From Lacinutrix venerupis (lineage in GTDB: Bacteria; Bacteroidota; Bacteroidia; Flavobacteriales; Flavobacteriaceae): DNA of 64,000 nucleotides. The translations under genes and the position numbers were made by a program. The stretch is taken from assembly GCF_003663945.1 (NCBI RefSeq), contig NZ_RCCH01000001.1, positions 310,001 to 374,000 on the forward strand, written 5' to 3'. This document shows positions 18,039 to 26,898 of the stretch, piece by piece. Below the pieces are notes generated by a model. It made no database searches and was not told where the DNA came from. It saw only the letters and a list, made by a program, of their open reading frames with translations. Within the stretch, counting starts at the first letter, position 1, and each line of letters starts with the position of its first letter.

Positions 18039-19262
18039 TTATACTTTAGGGTAACAAACATAATATTTAGTAACAGGCTTAGAAAGTGCTTTAAAATTTA
18101 ATTGATCACTAGCTTTTACTACATCTTCAATTTTTCCGTTTCTATGTAAAATATTAATTCCTTGTTTTTTTCGAGTATAAGCTTGATTAGATATTTTACC
18201 TGTAAATATAAAATAATCTGCTTCTTCTGCAGTAATAGAATATTTTGACATTAAATTGTTTTTATGCTCTATTAATAAAGATTCTTTAATCTCTCTTTTC
18301 TTAATCTTTACTTTTAAAAGATCTCTATTAATTATCATTCGGCATAGGTTTTTTAATACAAAATCATCATAATCTTGCCAAGCTTTCATGGCAGAAACAA
18401 TATCGTAATCGTCTAACTTAGAAAATGTTTCAAGACTTTTTGTTGTAAAGTTTTCAAGATTTATCTCTTCATTTAAAAAATATTGTAATGCCTTACTCGC
18501 TGTTAGTTCTACTCCATTTTTTGTTAATTCTTTAGCACGTTTAAGCACTCTAATTAATAACTGTTCTGCAGCTAAACTTGTTTTGTGTAGGTATACTTGC
18601 CAATACATTAAACGTCTTGCTACTAAAAACTTTTCTACACTGTAAATGCCTTTGTCTTCAACTACTAGTTTATTATCTTTTACATTAAGCATTGTAATTA
18701 AACGCTCACTATTTATATTACCTTCGGCAACTCCTGTGTAAAAACTGTCTCGTTTTAAATAATCTGCTCGATCCATATCTATTTGACTAGAAATAAGCTC
18801 GCACATAAATTGTCTTGGATATTCACCTTTAAAAATTTGAATAGCCAACGTTAAATCGTTGTTAAATTCTGCATTCAATTTCTCCATAAAAAGCATTGAA
18901 ATATGCTCGTGAGAAACACCATTTACTATACTATGTTCCATAGCATGAGAAAATGGACCATGACCAATATCATGCAATAATATAGCTATAAACAACGCAT
19001 TTTTTTCGTCTTCAGAAATTTCAACACCTTTAAATCTAAGTACTTGCACAGCTTTTTGCATTAAATGCATACATCCTATGGCATGATGAAATCTTGTGTG
19101 ATGGGCTCCAGGATAAACCAGATAACTCATTCCCATTTGAGTAATACGACGTAGTCTTTGAAAATAACGATGTTCAATTAAATCGTATATTAAGGAATTA
19201 GGGATAGTAATAAATCCGTAAATTGGGTCGTTTAATATTTTAAGTTTGTTACTTTTTTGCAA
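18039..19262 (-). CDS. HD-domain phosphohydrolase (SAMHD1/dGTPase-like)
   Basis: 407 residues. The HD metal-site set is visible: HHTRFHHAIGCMHLM near residue 60, ILLHDIGHGPFSHAMEH near 110 with the HD pair, and SSQIDMDRADYLKRDSF with the distal Asp. These are the marks of the YdhJ/SAMHD1-like branch that acts on nucleotides. The substrate is not deducible. The start codon is TTG; no ATG gives a sensible N terminus because NDPIYGFI follows directly. It is transcribed divergently from porX, with the two promoters interleaved. Confidence 0.88.
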   Translation of the reverse strand: MQKSNKLKILNDPIYGFITIPNSLIYDLIEHRYFQRLRRITQMGMSYLVYPGAHHTRFHHAIGCMHLMQKAVQVLRFKGVEISEDEKNALFIAILLHDIGHGPFSHAMEHSIVNGVSHEHISMLFMEKLNAEFNNDLTLAIQIFKGEYPRQFMCELISSQIDMDRADYLKRDSFYTGVAEGNINSERLITMLNVKDNKLVVEDKGIYSVEKFLVARRLMYWQVYLHKTSLAAEQLLIRVLKRAKELTKNGVELTASKALQYFLNEEINLENFTTKSLETFSKLDDYDIVSAMKAWQDYDDFVLKNLCRMIINRDLLKVKIKKREIKESLLIEHKNNLMSKYSITAEEADYFIFTGKISNQAYTRKKQGINILHRNGKIEDVVKASDQLNFKALSKPVTKYYVCYPKV

Positions 19263-19275
19263 ACTGATAATTTTT
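19245..19275 (+). promoter_or_regulatory. porX promoter (TTTG, 19 bases, TAATTTTT)
   Basis: TTTG at 19245-19248 and TAATTTTT at 19268-19275 are separated by 19 bases, the optimal Bacteroidota spacing. The -7 box deviates from TAnnTTTG only in its last base. The implied start is about 20 bases before the porX ATG. The -33 element lies inside the 5' end of the opposite HD-domain gene. Confidence 0.6.
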
Positions 19276-19291
19276 AATTGATTTACTTAAA

Positions 19292-19299
19292 CAAATATA
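19292..19299 (-). promoter_or_regulatory. HD-domain gene -7 box TATATTTG
   Basis: Exact TAnnTTTG match on the minus strand, ending two bases before the porX ATG on the other strand. Transcription would begin about 25 bases before the TTG start of the HD gene. Upstream promoter elements would then lie within porX coding sequence. Confidence 0.45.
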
Positions 19300-19300
19300 C

Positions 19301-20854
19301 ATGGATAAAATAAAAATACTTTGGGTTGACGACGAAATCGATTTATTAAAACCACATATTATTTTTCTAGAACAAAAAAACTACCTAGTTACAAAATGTA
19401 ATAGTGGTAGTGAAGCACTTGAAATTTTAGAAAACGAAAAATTTGACATTGTATTTTTAGACGAAAATATGCCAGGTTTAACAGGTTTAGAAACGCTTAA
19501 CGAGATAAAAGAAAAACAAGACACACTTCCTGTGGTTATGATTACCAAAAGTGAGGAAGAATATATTATGGAAGAAGCTATTGGTAATAAGATTGCCGAT
19601 TACCTTATAAAACCAGTAAACCCTAATCAAATTTTACTAAGTTTAAAGAAAAACTTAGATCATTCGCGTTTGGTTTCAGAAAAAACAACATCTAATTACC
19701 AACAAGAATTTAGAAAAATTGCTATGGATATGGCTATGGTAAATAGTCATGAAGAATGGGCTACATTATACCAAAAACTAATTTATTGGGAAATGCAACT
19801 AGAAGATATTGAAGATTCTGGAATGTTTGAAATTTTAGAATCTCAAAAAAATGAAGCAAATATTCAATTTGGTAAATTTATTGATAAAAATTACCCAACT
19901 TGGTTTGAACCAAATGTTGATGCACCTACACTATCTTACAATTTATTTAAAGATAAAATTGTACCCGAACTTAGTAAGGAACAACCAACATTATTAGTTG
20001 TTGTTGATAATTTACGTTACGACCAATGGAAAGCGTTCGAACCTTTTGTTGCTAACCATTATAAAAAAGAAAGTGAAACTCCTTTTTATAGTATACTCCC
20101 ATCTGCAACGCAATATGCCAGAAATGCAATTTTTTCTGGATTAATGCCTAGTGATATGGAAAAACTTCATCCTGAATTATGGAAAAATGATACAGATGAA
20201 GGTGGTAAAAACTTACATGAAAACGATTTTTTAGAAGCGCAAATGAAGCGACTTGGCCTTACTAATTTTAAGCACGAGTATTATAAGATTACAAACTTAA
20301 AAAATGGAAAAAAATTAGCAGATAATTTTAAAGGTACAAAGGATAACGATTTAACAGTAGTTGTTTACAACTTTGTAGATATGTTATCGCACTCTAAAAC
20401 CGAAATGGATGTTGTAAAAGAACTAGCTTCTAACGATAAAGCTTACCGTTCTTTAACGCAAAGTTGGTTTAAAAACTCTCCGTTATTAGAAATGATACAA
20501 CAAGCTCAACAAATGGGTTTTAAGTTAATTATTACTACAGATCATGGTACTATTAATGTAAAAAACCCATCTAAAGTTATAGGCGATAGAGATACAAGTT
20601 TAAATTTACGTTATAAAACCGGTAGAAGTTTAAGTTATGAAGATAAGGATGTTTTAGCTGCTAAAAACCCTAAAACAATTCATTTACCTTCATTATCTAT
20701 GAATAGTTCTTTTATTTTTGCTAAAAGCGATTTGTTTTTTGCTTATCCAAACAATTACAATCATTATGTAAGCTATTATAGAAACACTTACCAGCATGGA
20801 GGCGTATCTTTAGAGGAGATGATTATTCCTTTTGTTGTTTTAAATCCTAAATAA
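19301..20854 (+). CDS. porX: Type IX secretion system regulator PorX
   Basis: 517-residue cytoplasmic response regulator with an enzymatic output. The receiver domain (1-120) has DDE near residue 10, the phosphoacceptor Asp54 in FLDENMPGL, and the Lys in YLIKPVNP. A helical linker follows, then a PglZ/alkaline-phosphatase-like domain (about 210-517). That domain has VVVDNLRYDQW, the nucleophile-type Thr in PSATQYARNAIFSG near 271, and metal ligands in IITTDHGTINV and near the C-terminal QHGGVSLEEMI. PorX is known to receive signals from the PorY kinase and the SigP pathway. Its partner genes are not in the window. Confidence 0.95.
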   Translation: MDKIKILWVDDEIDLLKPHIIFLEQKNYLVTKCNSGSEALEILENEKFDIVFLDENMPGLTGLETLNEIKEKQDTLPVVMITKSEEEYIMEEAIGNKIADYLIKPVNPNQILLSLKKNLDHSRLVSEKTTSNYQQEFRKIAMDMAMVNSHEEWATLYQKLIYWEMQLEDIEDSGMFEILESQKNEANIQFGKFIDKNYPTWFEPNVDAPTLSYNLFKDKIVPELSKEQPTLLVVVDNLRYDQWKAFEPFVANHYKKESETPFYSILPSATQYARNAIFSGLMPSDMEKLHPELWKNDTDEGGKNLHENDFLEAQMKRLGLTNFKHEYYKITNLKNGKKLADNFKGTKDNDLTVVVYNFVDMLSHSKTEMDVVKELASNDKAYRSLTQSWFKNSPLLEMIQQAQQMGFKLIITTDHGTINVKNPSKVIGDRDTSLNLRYKTGRSLSYEDKDVLAAKNPKTIHLPSLSMNSSFIFAKSDLFFAYPNNYNHYVSYYRNTYQHGGVSLEEMIIPFVVLNPK

Positions 20855-20882
20855 TAAACATACCATTTCGTATTTTTATAGA

Positions 20883-21314
20883 ATGATAAACGGCTTACCA
20901 AATAATAAAAAATTAATCCTATTCGATGGTGTTTGTAACCTTTGCAATGCTTCTGTTCAATATGTTATAGAACGTGATAAAAAAGATAAATTTATGTTTG
21001 CTGCTTTGCAAAGCGATGTTGGTTACAAAATATTAGAACATTTTAAAATTGATACTTCGAAGACCGATTCTATTTTACTGTATTCGCCAAAGAATAATGA
21101 TTTAAAAATAAAATCATCTGCAGCATTACATACAGCGAAACATTTAGGTTTTCCACAAAATTTAATGATTGCTTTTTTAATTGTCCCAACTTTTATACGC
21201 AATTGGGTTTACGATTTTGTTGCTAAAAACCGTTACAAGTGGTATGGCAAAAAAGAATCTTGCTGGATTCCTACTCCAAAATTAAAAGCTAAATTTTTAG
21301 GTGAAATTAATTAG
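20883..21314 (+). CDS. DCC-family thiol-disulfide oxidoreductase-like protein (DUF393)
   Basis: 143 residues with the defining N-terminal DGVCNLCNASVQY, a DxxCxxC thioredoxin-like motif near residue 16, followed by FAALQSDVGYKIL and a C-terminal WYGKKESCW. The fold is predicted to be thioredoxin-like, but no substrate is established for the family. It starts 28 bases after porX on the same strand and ends at a strong terminator, so it is probably the second gene of a two-gene transcript. Confidence 0.85.
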   Translation: MINGLPNNKKLILFDGVCNLCNASVQYVIERDKKDKFMFAALQSDVGYKILEHFKIDTSKTDSILLYSPKNNDLKIKSSAALHTAKHLGFPQNLMIAFLIVPTFIRNWVYDFVAKNRYKWYGKKESCWIPTPKLKAKFLGEIN

Positions 21315-21324
21315 TATTTGAAAT

Positions 21325-21358
21325 AAAAAAGTCTGAAATTTAAATTTCAGACTTTTTT
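21325..21358. terminator. Bidirectional intrinsic terminator
   Basis: AAAAAAGTCTGAAATTT paired with AAATTTCAGACTTTTTT is a perfect palindrome flanked by A- and T-runs. It lies between the convergent DCC-family gene and the 80-residue exported protein, and can stop transcription from both sides. Confidence 0.9.
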
Positions 21359-21389
21359 ATTTTTATTAAAATTGGATAACTAAATAATA

Positions 21390-21632
21390 TTAGCACATTT
21401 TAGGTTTTTGCTTTTTTGAAGCAATTAACTTTAAATAAGATGCTTTGTTGTAATTTTCAATGTCAATTTCTTCCATTGTCTTAATTCCTTTAACGCTTAT
21501 AACAACAGTTTTTTCAACAGCTAATGTATTAGTTGCTTCGGATTTTAATTCTTTTTTTTCGAGGGATTTATTTTCTTGAGCTGAGGCAAAAGAAACAAAA
21601 AGTAATAAAAGTAATGTTGTTAAAAATTTCAT
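21390..21632 (-). CDS. Small exported protein of unknown function (80 aa)
   Basis: Signal peptide at 1-18 (FLTTLLLLLFVSFASAQ, Ala-Gln junction), then a short mature part that is Lys/Glu-rich (ENKSLEKKELKSEA). It ends with ISVKGIKTMEEIDIENYNKASYLKLI and a Cys-terminated tail. No family is recognised. Size and signal peptide suggest a periplasmic or secreted peptide. Coding status is supported by the clean signal peptide and the shared terminator downstream. Confidence 0.6.
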   Translation of the reverse strand: MKFLTTLLLLLFVSFASAQENKSLEKKELKSEATNTLAVEKTVVISVKGIKTMEEIDIENYNKASYLKLIASKKQKPKMC

Positions 21633-21782
21633 TATTTAGGTAATTAAGTAGGATTTACACTGCTAATATATAGCGCTTTGTGTGTTTACTTTAAAAAAAA
21701 TCGGTAAACTGTCAAAGTATTTGATTTACGAGATAATATTACATAAATAATCGACCAAATACACTTTTTGTAAAATTTATTT

Positions 21783-21812
21783 AAAAAAAAAGCTAAACAT
21801 TTCTATTCAGCT
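21783..21812 (-). terminator. Terminator of the ATP-grasp/DUF1704 cluster
   Basis: On the minus strand AGCTGAA, an eight-base loop and TTTAGCT form a seven-pair stem (one G-T) followed by nine T residues. It lies 24 bases after the stop of the last cluster gene. Confidence 0.75.
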
Positions 21813-21835
21813 AAAGTTTTAGTTTTTAATTAATA

Positions 21836-22876
21836 TTATAACGTTGCTAACCTACTATTAAATAAATAATCTGAATACATATTTTTATAGTACACTTTCT
21901 TTTCTATAGCTTTAATTACTGGAGTACAAAAATCGGCATCATACATTTCGCTTATAACATTTAAACCACCAGGACTAAACACATTAATTTCCATTAGTTT
22001 GTCTCCAACAATATCTATTCCAACTAAAAACATTCCGTCTTGAACTAATTTAGGCCTAACAATATCTGCTAATTTCATAATTTTATCGGTCATTTTTACA
22101 GCTTCTGGTCTGCCTCCAGCATGAATGTTACTTCTAATATCATCAGAAGAATTTACACGTTGCATTATAGCATATTTGCCGTCAACTTGTAAAGGCTCTC
22201 CATTCATTAAAATTAATCTAGTATCACCTTTACTTGCTTCTGTTAAATATTCTTGAGCAATTATGTAACCATCTCTTGCTATAGCATCTATTGTTTGATT
22301 TAAATTATGTTCATTTTTTTTATCCATCATAAATACATTGGTGCCACCTGAACCTTGTAATGGTTTTAAAATCATTTTTTGCTTTTGCTTTTTAAAAAAA
22401 GCTTTAATTTCATCATGATCTCTTGATATTATTGTTTTAGGTCTTAAAATTTCTGGAAAATGCTGAAAATACATTTTGTTAACTGCTCCGGCTAAACTAT
22501 TTGGATGGTTTAAAACAATTACACCATTACGCATAGCTATTTCTCCAAATATAAATGCTGCATTTTGTGCCCAATCGCGTTCGTTAATTTCATCTGCAGG
22601 ATTATTTCTAAGAAATAAAACATCTAAATCCTCAGAAGTTATTCTGGTAAACTTCTCCTTTTGTACAGCTTTAAAATAAGTTTCTTGTGAATTAAATTTT
22701 TTCTCATTTATAGTTTTACAACGTACAGATAAATGACCTTTAGATGCGTAAGACAACTCTCCAACACCTATAAAGTAAACATCATGTCCGCGTTTATAGG
22801 CTGCATAACCTAAACCTGGTGTTGTATAATTTGGTTTTTCGGTATCGTGGTCGTTTATTATAAAAGCAATTTTCAT
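21836..22876 (-). CDS. GshB-like ATP-grasp ligase A
   Basis: 346 residues with glutathione synthetase-type architecture. The N-terminal substrate domain (KIAFIINDHDTEKPNYTTPGL) leads into LFLRNNPADE. The ATP-grasp core (about 150-330) has KMILKPLQGSGGTNVFMM for nucleotide binding, YIIAQEYLTEASKGDTRLI, and the metal-binding end IDIVGDKLMEINVFSPGG. It is the last gene of a same-strand block with DUF1704, an FGase-family enzyme and a second GshB-like ligase. These organisms make bacillithiol (bshA is at 36917), so true glutathione synthesis is doubtful. A peptide or amino-acid ligase is my inference. Confidence 0.85.
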   Translation of the reverse strand: MKIAFIINDHDTEKPNYTTPGLGYAAYKRGHDVYFIGVGELSYASKGHLSVRCKTINEKKFNSQETYFKAVQKEKFTRITSEDLDVLFLRNNPADEINERDWAQNAAFIFGEIAMRNGVIVLNHPNSLAGAVNKMYFQHFPEILRPKTIISRDHDEIKAFFKKQKQKMILKPLQGSGGTNVFMMDKKNEHNLNQTIDAIARDGYIIAQEYLTEASKGDTRLILMNGEPLQVDGKYAIMQRVNSSDDIRSNIHAGGRPEAVKMTDKIMKLADIVRPKLVQDGMFLVGIDIVGDKLMEINVFSPGGLNVISEMYDADFCTPVIKAIEKKVYYKNMYSDYLFNSRLATL

Positions 22877-22974
22877 GTATTTTAGTTTTGATTCTCTCTA
22901 AAATACCATTTCTCTTTATAAGTAATTAACGCTTTAACAATGTATTAGGACTCATTTCACAATAAATTATCATT

Positions 22975-24810
22975 TTAATTTACTAATTCTGAAATAGCGA
23001 TACCTTTTCTAAGTTTTTGTAATCTTTCTTGAACGCTTTTACGTTCTAAAAATCTTGGTAACTCTGGAGATTTAAGTACATTTCTATGAAGTAACTCTTC
23101 AATTAATTCTATATGATTTGTATTAAACTTACCAGTATATAGGGTTTCAAGTTTTCCTCCTTTTTTAATATACTTTAATAAGTCTATTAATCCTGCAAGA
23201 TACACGGCATCTTTAGTTAAACCTCCACCTCTATAAACTCTCATTGTTATATAGTATGAAATACGATCTGAAAAATTATATTTTTTCTTTAATAATTTAA
23301 AAGTCTCTATAAAATCTGCTCCATTTACCATAGAGTTTACTGCTATAACACGTCCGGCTAATAACCTTAATCTGTTTACTGTTAGTCCTCCAACTAAATA
23401 CTCTGCTAACACGGCAAGACCTTCTTGTAATTGATCGTAACCTTCAAAACCTTCGTACATTTGTTTTAATGGTTGTCTTTTTCCATTACAATAGGTTAAA
23501 ATATGAGTTGCTACCTCATGTTGTATTAAAGCGTCGCACCTATTAGCATCTAAAGATATTTGATCGTTAATTAATAGTTTTGTTTTAGAAACCATTATAC
23601 CTGCAACATCGTTTCTTACTTCAAGTGTAAGGTTTAAATTTGGGAATTTTGAATTATAATAATCTAATTCTTTTTGTGCATGTGCTGCAAACTCAGAGCA
23701 GTTATATCTTTCTTTACTTTTTATCTCTTCGCGTTTTGGGAAAGCTTTTAATATTTTTTTTGATTCTTTTAAAACGTTCTTTTTTATAACTCCATAAAGA
23801 CTTTCTCCAACAAAACGAAAGTTTTTTGTACCACGCTCTTCTAGCATAGTTAATTGTTTTTCAATCTCTAAACGTTTGCCTCGAAGAATAAAAGCAATAG
23901 TTGGATCTTCTATTTTGTCCATTGGAATATTGTAGAGCTTACGCTTTTCTAATTCTGGATCTAACGCTATTAGCCTATATTTAAAGGATGGTGTTTTTTT
24001 AAATTTATTTTTTTTAAAAACTTCCCATTCTTCTGTACTGTTTACTGGTGTAGTTCTTAAAAGAAAAGACATGCCAGAACTTATTTCGGCTAACTCTGCA
24101 TCAGACTGGATTGTAACATCGTCTATATGTGTTTTTCCTAACATTAAGTAATGTTTAAAATCATCTGACGTTTGAATTCTAATAAATTCGAAAACAGCTT
24201 TCTTTATAGTTTCAGAAAAAATAGTATAAAATTCTCTAAAGAACAGAGAATATAATTCTTCTGTTTCGTCATTTTTATAAAGTGTTGGAACAGAAATTCC
24301 AAAAACTAATGTTCCTGTTTTTTTAGAATCTTCAAGGTTTATTAAGCTATTTAAGTGTTTAGGGTGCCTAATTGTTGTATTAGAAACTTCTGTAGATACA
24401 TTGGGATAGATATCGTTTAACTCATTAAACCCTTCTGTTAAACTTTTTACTGTTCCAGGTGCTTTATCTACTGGACAAGAGATTTTAAATTTAGAACTGT
24501 TACTCTCGTTATCTGGCCAACATTCTATTAACAAAAATGTATTAAACTTTTTTGAAGATTCTTTTCTAATTGCGTCGATAATATTCGATATATCAAGAGA
24601 TTCGTGAGCTAATATATATGACGCTTGTGTTTTTAGTAATCTAGAAAAATATACATCTGGTTTTTTAAATCTATAAACACATATAAAAGGTAATAATTTA
24701 TCTATATGTAATAAGCCATTTTCTGGTAAATTGATATTTAAAGGTTTATTATTTGAAATGGAGTTACATAGATTTTCAATTATATCTATTGGTGCTTTTG
24801 TATTGGTCAT
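22975..24810 (-). CDS. DUF1704 'QEGLA' metallopeptidase-like protein
   Basis: 611 residues. The C-terminal half holds a zinc-peptidase signature: HEVATH at 431-436 (HExxxH) and the conserved QEGLAVLAEYL, whose Glu463 is placed to be the third ligand. Bacterial relatives are annotated 'flavohemoglobin expression-modulating QEGLA motif protein'. The eukaryotic DUF1704 member MATCAP is a tyrosine carboxypeptidase acting on tubulin tails (established knowledge). The N-terminal 300 residues lack recognisable motifs. The gene abuts the FGase-like gene with no spacer. A role in trimming ligase-added residues is inference. Confidence 0.85.
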   Translation of the reverse strand: MTNTKAPIDIIENLCNSISNNKPLNINLPENGLLHIDKLLPFICVYRFKKPDVYFSRLLKTQASYILAHESLDISNIIDAIRKESSKKFNTFLLIECWPDNESNSSKFKISCPVDKAPGTVKSLTEGFNELNDIYPNVSTEVSNTTIRHPKHLNSLINLEDSKKTGTLVFGISVPTLYKNDETEELYSLFFREFYTIFSETIKKAVFEFIRIQTSDDFKHYLMLGKTHIDDVTIQSDAELAEISSGMSFLLRTTPVNSTEEWEVFKKNKFKKTPSFKYRLIALDPELEKRKLYNIPMDKIEDPTIAFILRGKRLEIEKQLTMLEERGTKNFRFVGESLYGVIKKNVLKESKKILKAFPKREEIKSKERYNCSEFAAHAQKELDYYNSKFPNLNLTLEVRNDVAGIMVSKTKLLINDQISLDANRCDALIQHEVATHILTYCNGKRQPLKQMYEGFEGYDQLQEGLAVLAEYLVGGLTVNRLRLLAGRVIAVNSMVNGADFIETFKLLKKKYNFSDRISYYITMRVYRGGGLTKDAVYLAGLIDLLKYIKKGGKLETLYTGKFNTNHIELIEELLHRNVLKSPELPRFLERKSVQERLQKLRKGIAISELVN

Positions 24811-25641
24811 TTATCTTGAAAAATTTTTGTAAAAAATTTCGGAATTTTTTTTAATTCTATCTCTTAATTGATGTTCTACTGCTGCCACAACTTCTGGAAA
24901 TATAATATAATTATACTCGTCGCAGTAAATTTTAGCTATTTCTGTAGCTAGAACTAAAGTATTGCTAAAATTCTGGGTAATATACTTTAAAAAATAACCG
25001 TTACCTCTAAAGGTATCGTTAATTTTTGATGTGGATTTTATACCATTAGGAAGTTTTATTTGTGATAAACTTTCTCTCCAAATTTCTATATGATTGCCAA
25101 ATCGTTTATTATCGATGTTGTCCGTACCTAAATTCCAGGTTGGTACTTCTCTATCCCAACGCTTCCAATTATAGCTATGCATATCGAATACAATACAAAC
25201 TCCAAATTTGTCTTCAATTTTAGAAATTAAGGCGTGGACTACTTTATAAAAAGCTTCATGCTTTAAAAGTGATTTCTGTTTTTGATTTTCTAATATTGGT
25301 GTTTTCCATAATTTTTTTCCCCAAGCATCATTATAGATTGCTGTTTCAGGACTACGATTTAAATCGTACTCAAACCTTGAATCCATACCAGCTATAACTA
25401 TTGGATGAGAGTTTACCATGGTTTTGGTCTCTGGATCTTCTTCGTACCAACGCTCATATTCTGTATGCAAGCAATTATCCCATAACTCTTTACGAAATTG
25501 GTGCCCATCGTGTACAGCACCACAAACGTAATGTACATAATTATCTATTTTAAGAGTAAAGGAATAATCTGTAGAAACGGCATGAAAGGTTTCTTCTGCA
25601 TTTATTTTATCGACTATTTGAGAAATGGATAACTTTTCCAT
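24811..25641 (-). CDS. N-formylglutamate amidohydrolase family protein
   Basis: 276 residues of the FGase (PF05013-type) zinc hydrolase fold. Visible family elements are HYVCGAVHDGHQFRKEL near residue 40, VIAGMDSRFEYDLNRSPE near 90, the central CIVFDMHSYNWKR with likely metal and catalytic His, and LATEIAKIYCDEYN near the C terminus. Classical members finish histidine degradation, but no hut gene is nearby, and the partners here are ATP-grasp ligases and DUF1704. Hydrolysis of an N-acylated or gamma-linked glutamate-like product is a better guess in this setting. Confidence 0.85.
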   Translation of the reverse strand: MEKLSISQIVDKINAEETFHAVSTDYSFTLKIDNYVHYVCGAVHDGHQFRKELWDNCLHTEYERWYEEDPETKTMVNSHPIVIAGMDSRFEYDLNRSPETAIYNDAWGKKLWKTPILENQKQKSLLKHEAFYKVVHALISKIEDKFGVCIVFDMHSYNWKRWDREVPTWNLGTDNIDNKRFGNHIEIWRESLSQIKLPNGIKSTSKINDTFRGNGYFLKYITQNFSNTLVLATEIAKIYCDEYNYIIFPEVVAAVEHQLRDRIKKNSEIFYKNFSR

Positions 25642-25681
25642 ATTAAAGGTTTAAATTAATAATGAAGAAAGGCAATTTTAT

Positions 25682-26017
25682 TTATTCCTTTAAAATTTTA
25701 CGTAAAAATTTTAATGTAGCTTCTTCCATAGTATTGGCTTCTCCATCTGCATAAAGTAATAATTTTATATCTGCAAAAAGACCTGCATAATCATCTCTAA
25801 AATAGTCGTGCTCATTTACACTTTTTAGTATTTTTTGAATGCATTGATAATCGTTATCTCTATCAAACTCTTTATGGATTGAGGCGTAAGTTTTTTTATC
25901 TACTTTAGATCTTATAAATTCTTTTTCTTCGTTAGTTTCGTGCAAATCTGAATTTGCAACATATAAAAGTATATAGGCTACCAGTTCGTTTTTAGACCAA
26001 TTTTTAGATGTATCCAT
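25682..26017 (-). CDS. TerB-like helical protein
   Basis: 111 residues, all helical by composition. The pattern resembles TerB/DUF533-type domains: ELVAYILLYVANSDLHETNEEKE with acidic residues after the first helix, and LLLYADGEANTMEEATLKFL repeating the acidic DGE element, which suggests metal-binding loops. No tellurite genes are nearby. The gene lies 40 bases after the start of the downstream FGase-like gene and three bases from the sulfurtransferase gene, so it belongs to the cluster transcript. Confidence 0.6.
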   Translation of the reverse strand: MDTSKNWSKNELVAYILLYVANSDLHETNEEKEFIRSKVDKKTYASIHKEFDRDNDYQCIQKILKSVNEHDYFRDDYAGLFADIKLLLYADGEANTMEEATLKFLRKILKE

Positions 26018-26020
26018 AAT

Positions 26021-26851
26021 TTATGCTATTGTTAATGTTCCATATTCTGTCCACGATCCATCGTAAACACTATTGTTATATCCTGCTACTGTTGCTGCAA
26101 GAGCTAAAACTGAAGCTGTAATACCAGAACCACAAGTAAACACTAAGTGTTGATGTTCTTTTGCTAAGCTTTTAAATATTTCTTGTAATTCTTTTTTTGT
26201 TTTTAATTTGTTGCCAACTAAAACTTGATTAAACGGTAAATTTATTGATGATGGAATAACACCACTTCTTAAACCTTCTCTAGGTTCTGCAACAATACAA
26301 TTAAATCTATCACTAGATCTTGCATCTATAATTTTAAAGTTTTTATCTTTTGATATTGCTTCTAAAGATTCAAAATATACCACTTTATTTGGGTTATAAA
26401 CGGCATTAAAATTCCCTTTTTTAAAAACATTTTTAACCGATTTATCTTCTAAGCTAAAGTTTTTTGCCTTCCACTCTGGCAAGCCACCATCTAGTATAGC
26501 AACATTTTTAAAACCAAAAGTTTTTAATAACCACCATGCTCTTGCGCTGGAATATAAACCATGATCATCGTAAACAACTATTACCGAATTATTATTGATG
26601 CCAAGTATTTGAGCATTTTTTTGAAATTGAGCTACAGATGGAATTGTGTTTGGAAAAGGAGATTTTATGTTACTAAACTTCTTTTTTATATCGAAAAATT
26701 GACTTTTAGGTATTTTATAATTAGATAATGCAGAAACATCTCCTACAACTTTAGAAATTGTAGCATCAAAAACCAATAAATTTTCTGCTTGTAAATGATT
26801 ATTTAACCACTCTGCCGAAACTATATTTTCAATATTATTAATTATAGACAT
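26021..26851 (-). CDS. Two-domain rhodanese sulfurtransferase (3-mercaptopyruvate sulfurtransferase-like)
   Basis: 276 residues made of two rhodanese domains. The N-terminal inactive copy has DATISKVVGD and VVYDDHGLYSSARAWWLLKTFG. The C-terminal copy has IDARSSDRFN and the active loop FTCGSGITASVLALA, with Cys near residue 241. CGSG(I/V)T(A) loops are typical of 3-mercaptopyruvate sulfurtransferases. It moves sulfane sulfur to thiol acceptors, so within this cluster it could link to thiol or sulfur chemistry on the ligase product, or simply be a passenger. Confidence 0.9.
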   Translation of the reverse strand: MSIINNIENIVSAEWLNNHLQAENLLVFDATISKVVGDVSALSNYKIPKSQFFDIKKKFSNIKSPFPNTIPSVAQFQKNAQILGINNNSVIVVYDDHGLYSSARAWWLLKTFGFKNVAILDGGLPEWKAKNFSLEDKSVKNVFKKGNFNAVYNPNKVVYFESLEAISKDKNFKIIDARSSDRFNCIVAEPREGLRSGVIPSSINLPFNQVLVGNKLKTKKELQEIFKSLAKEHQHLVFTCGSGITASVLALAATVAGYNNSVYDGSWTEYGTLTIA

Positions 26852-26898
26852 TATTAAACCTTTTTTCTTTTTAATTATAAAAAGTGTAATTACATTTT

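Noticed and set aside
25682-26017. Tellurite-resistance function for the TerB-like gene
   Set aside because: No other ter genes are present and the similarity is only to the general helical acidic pattern.
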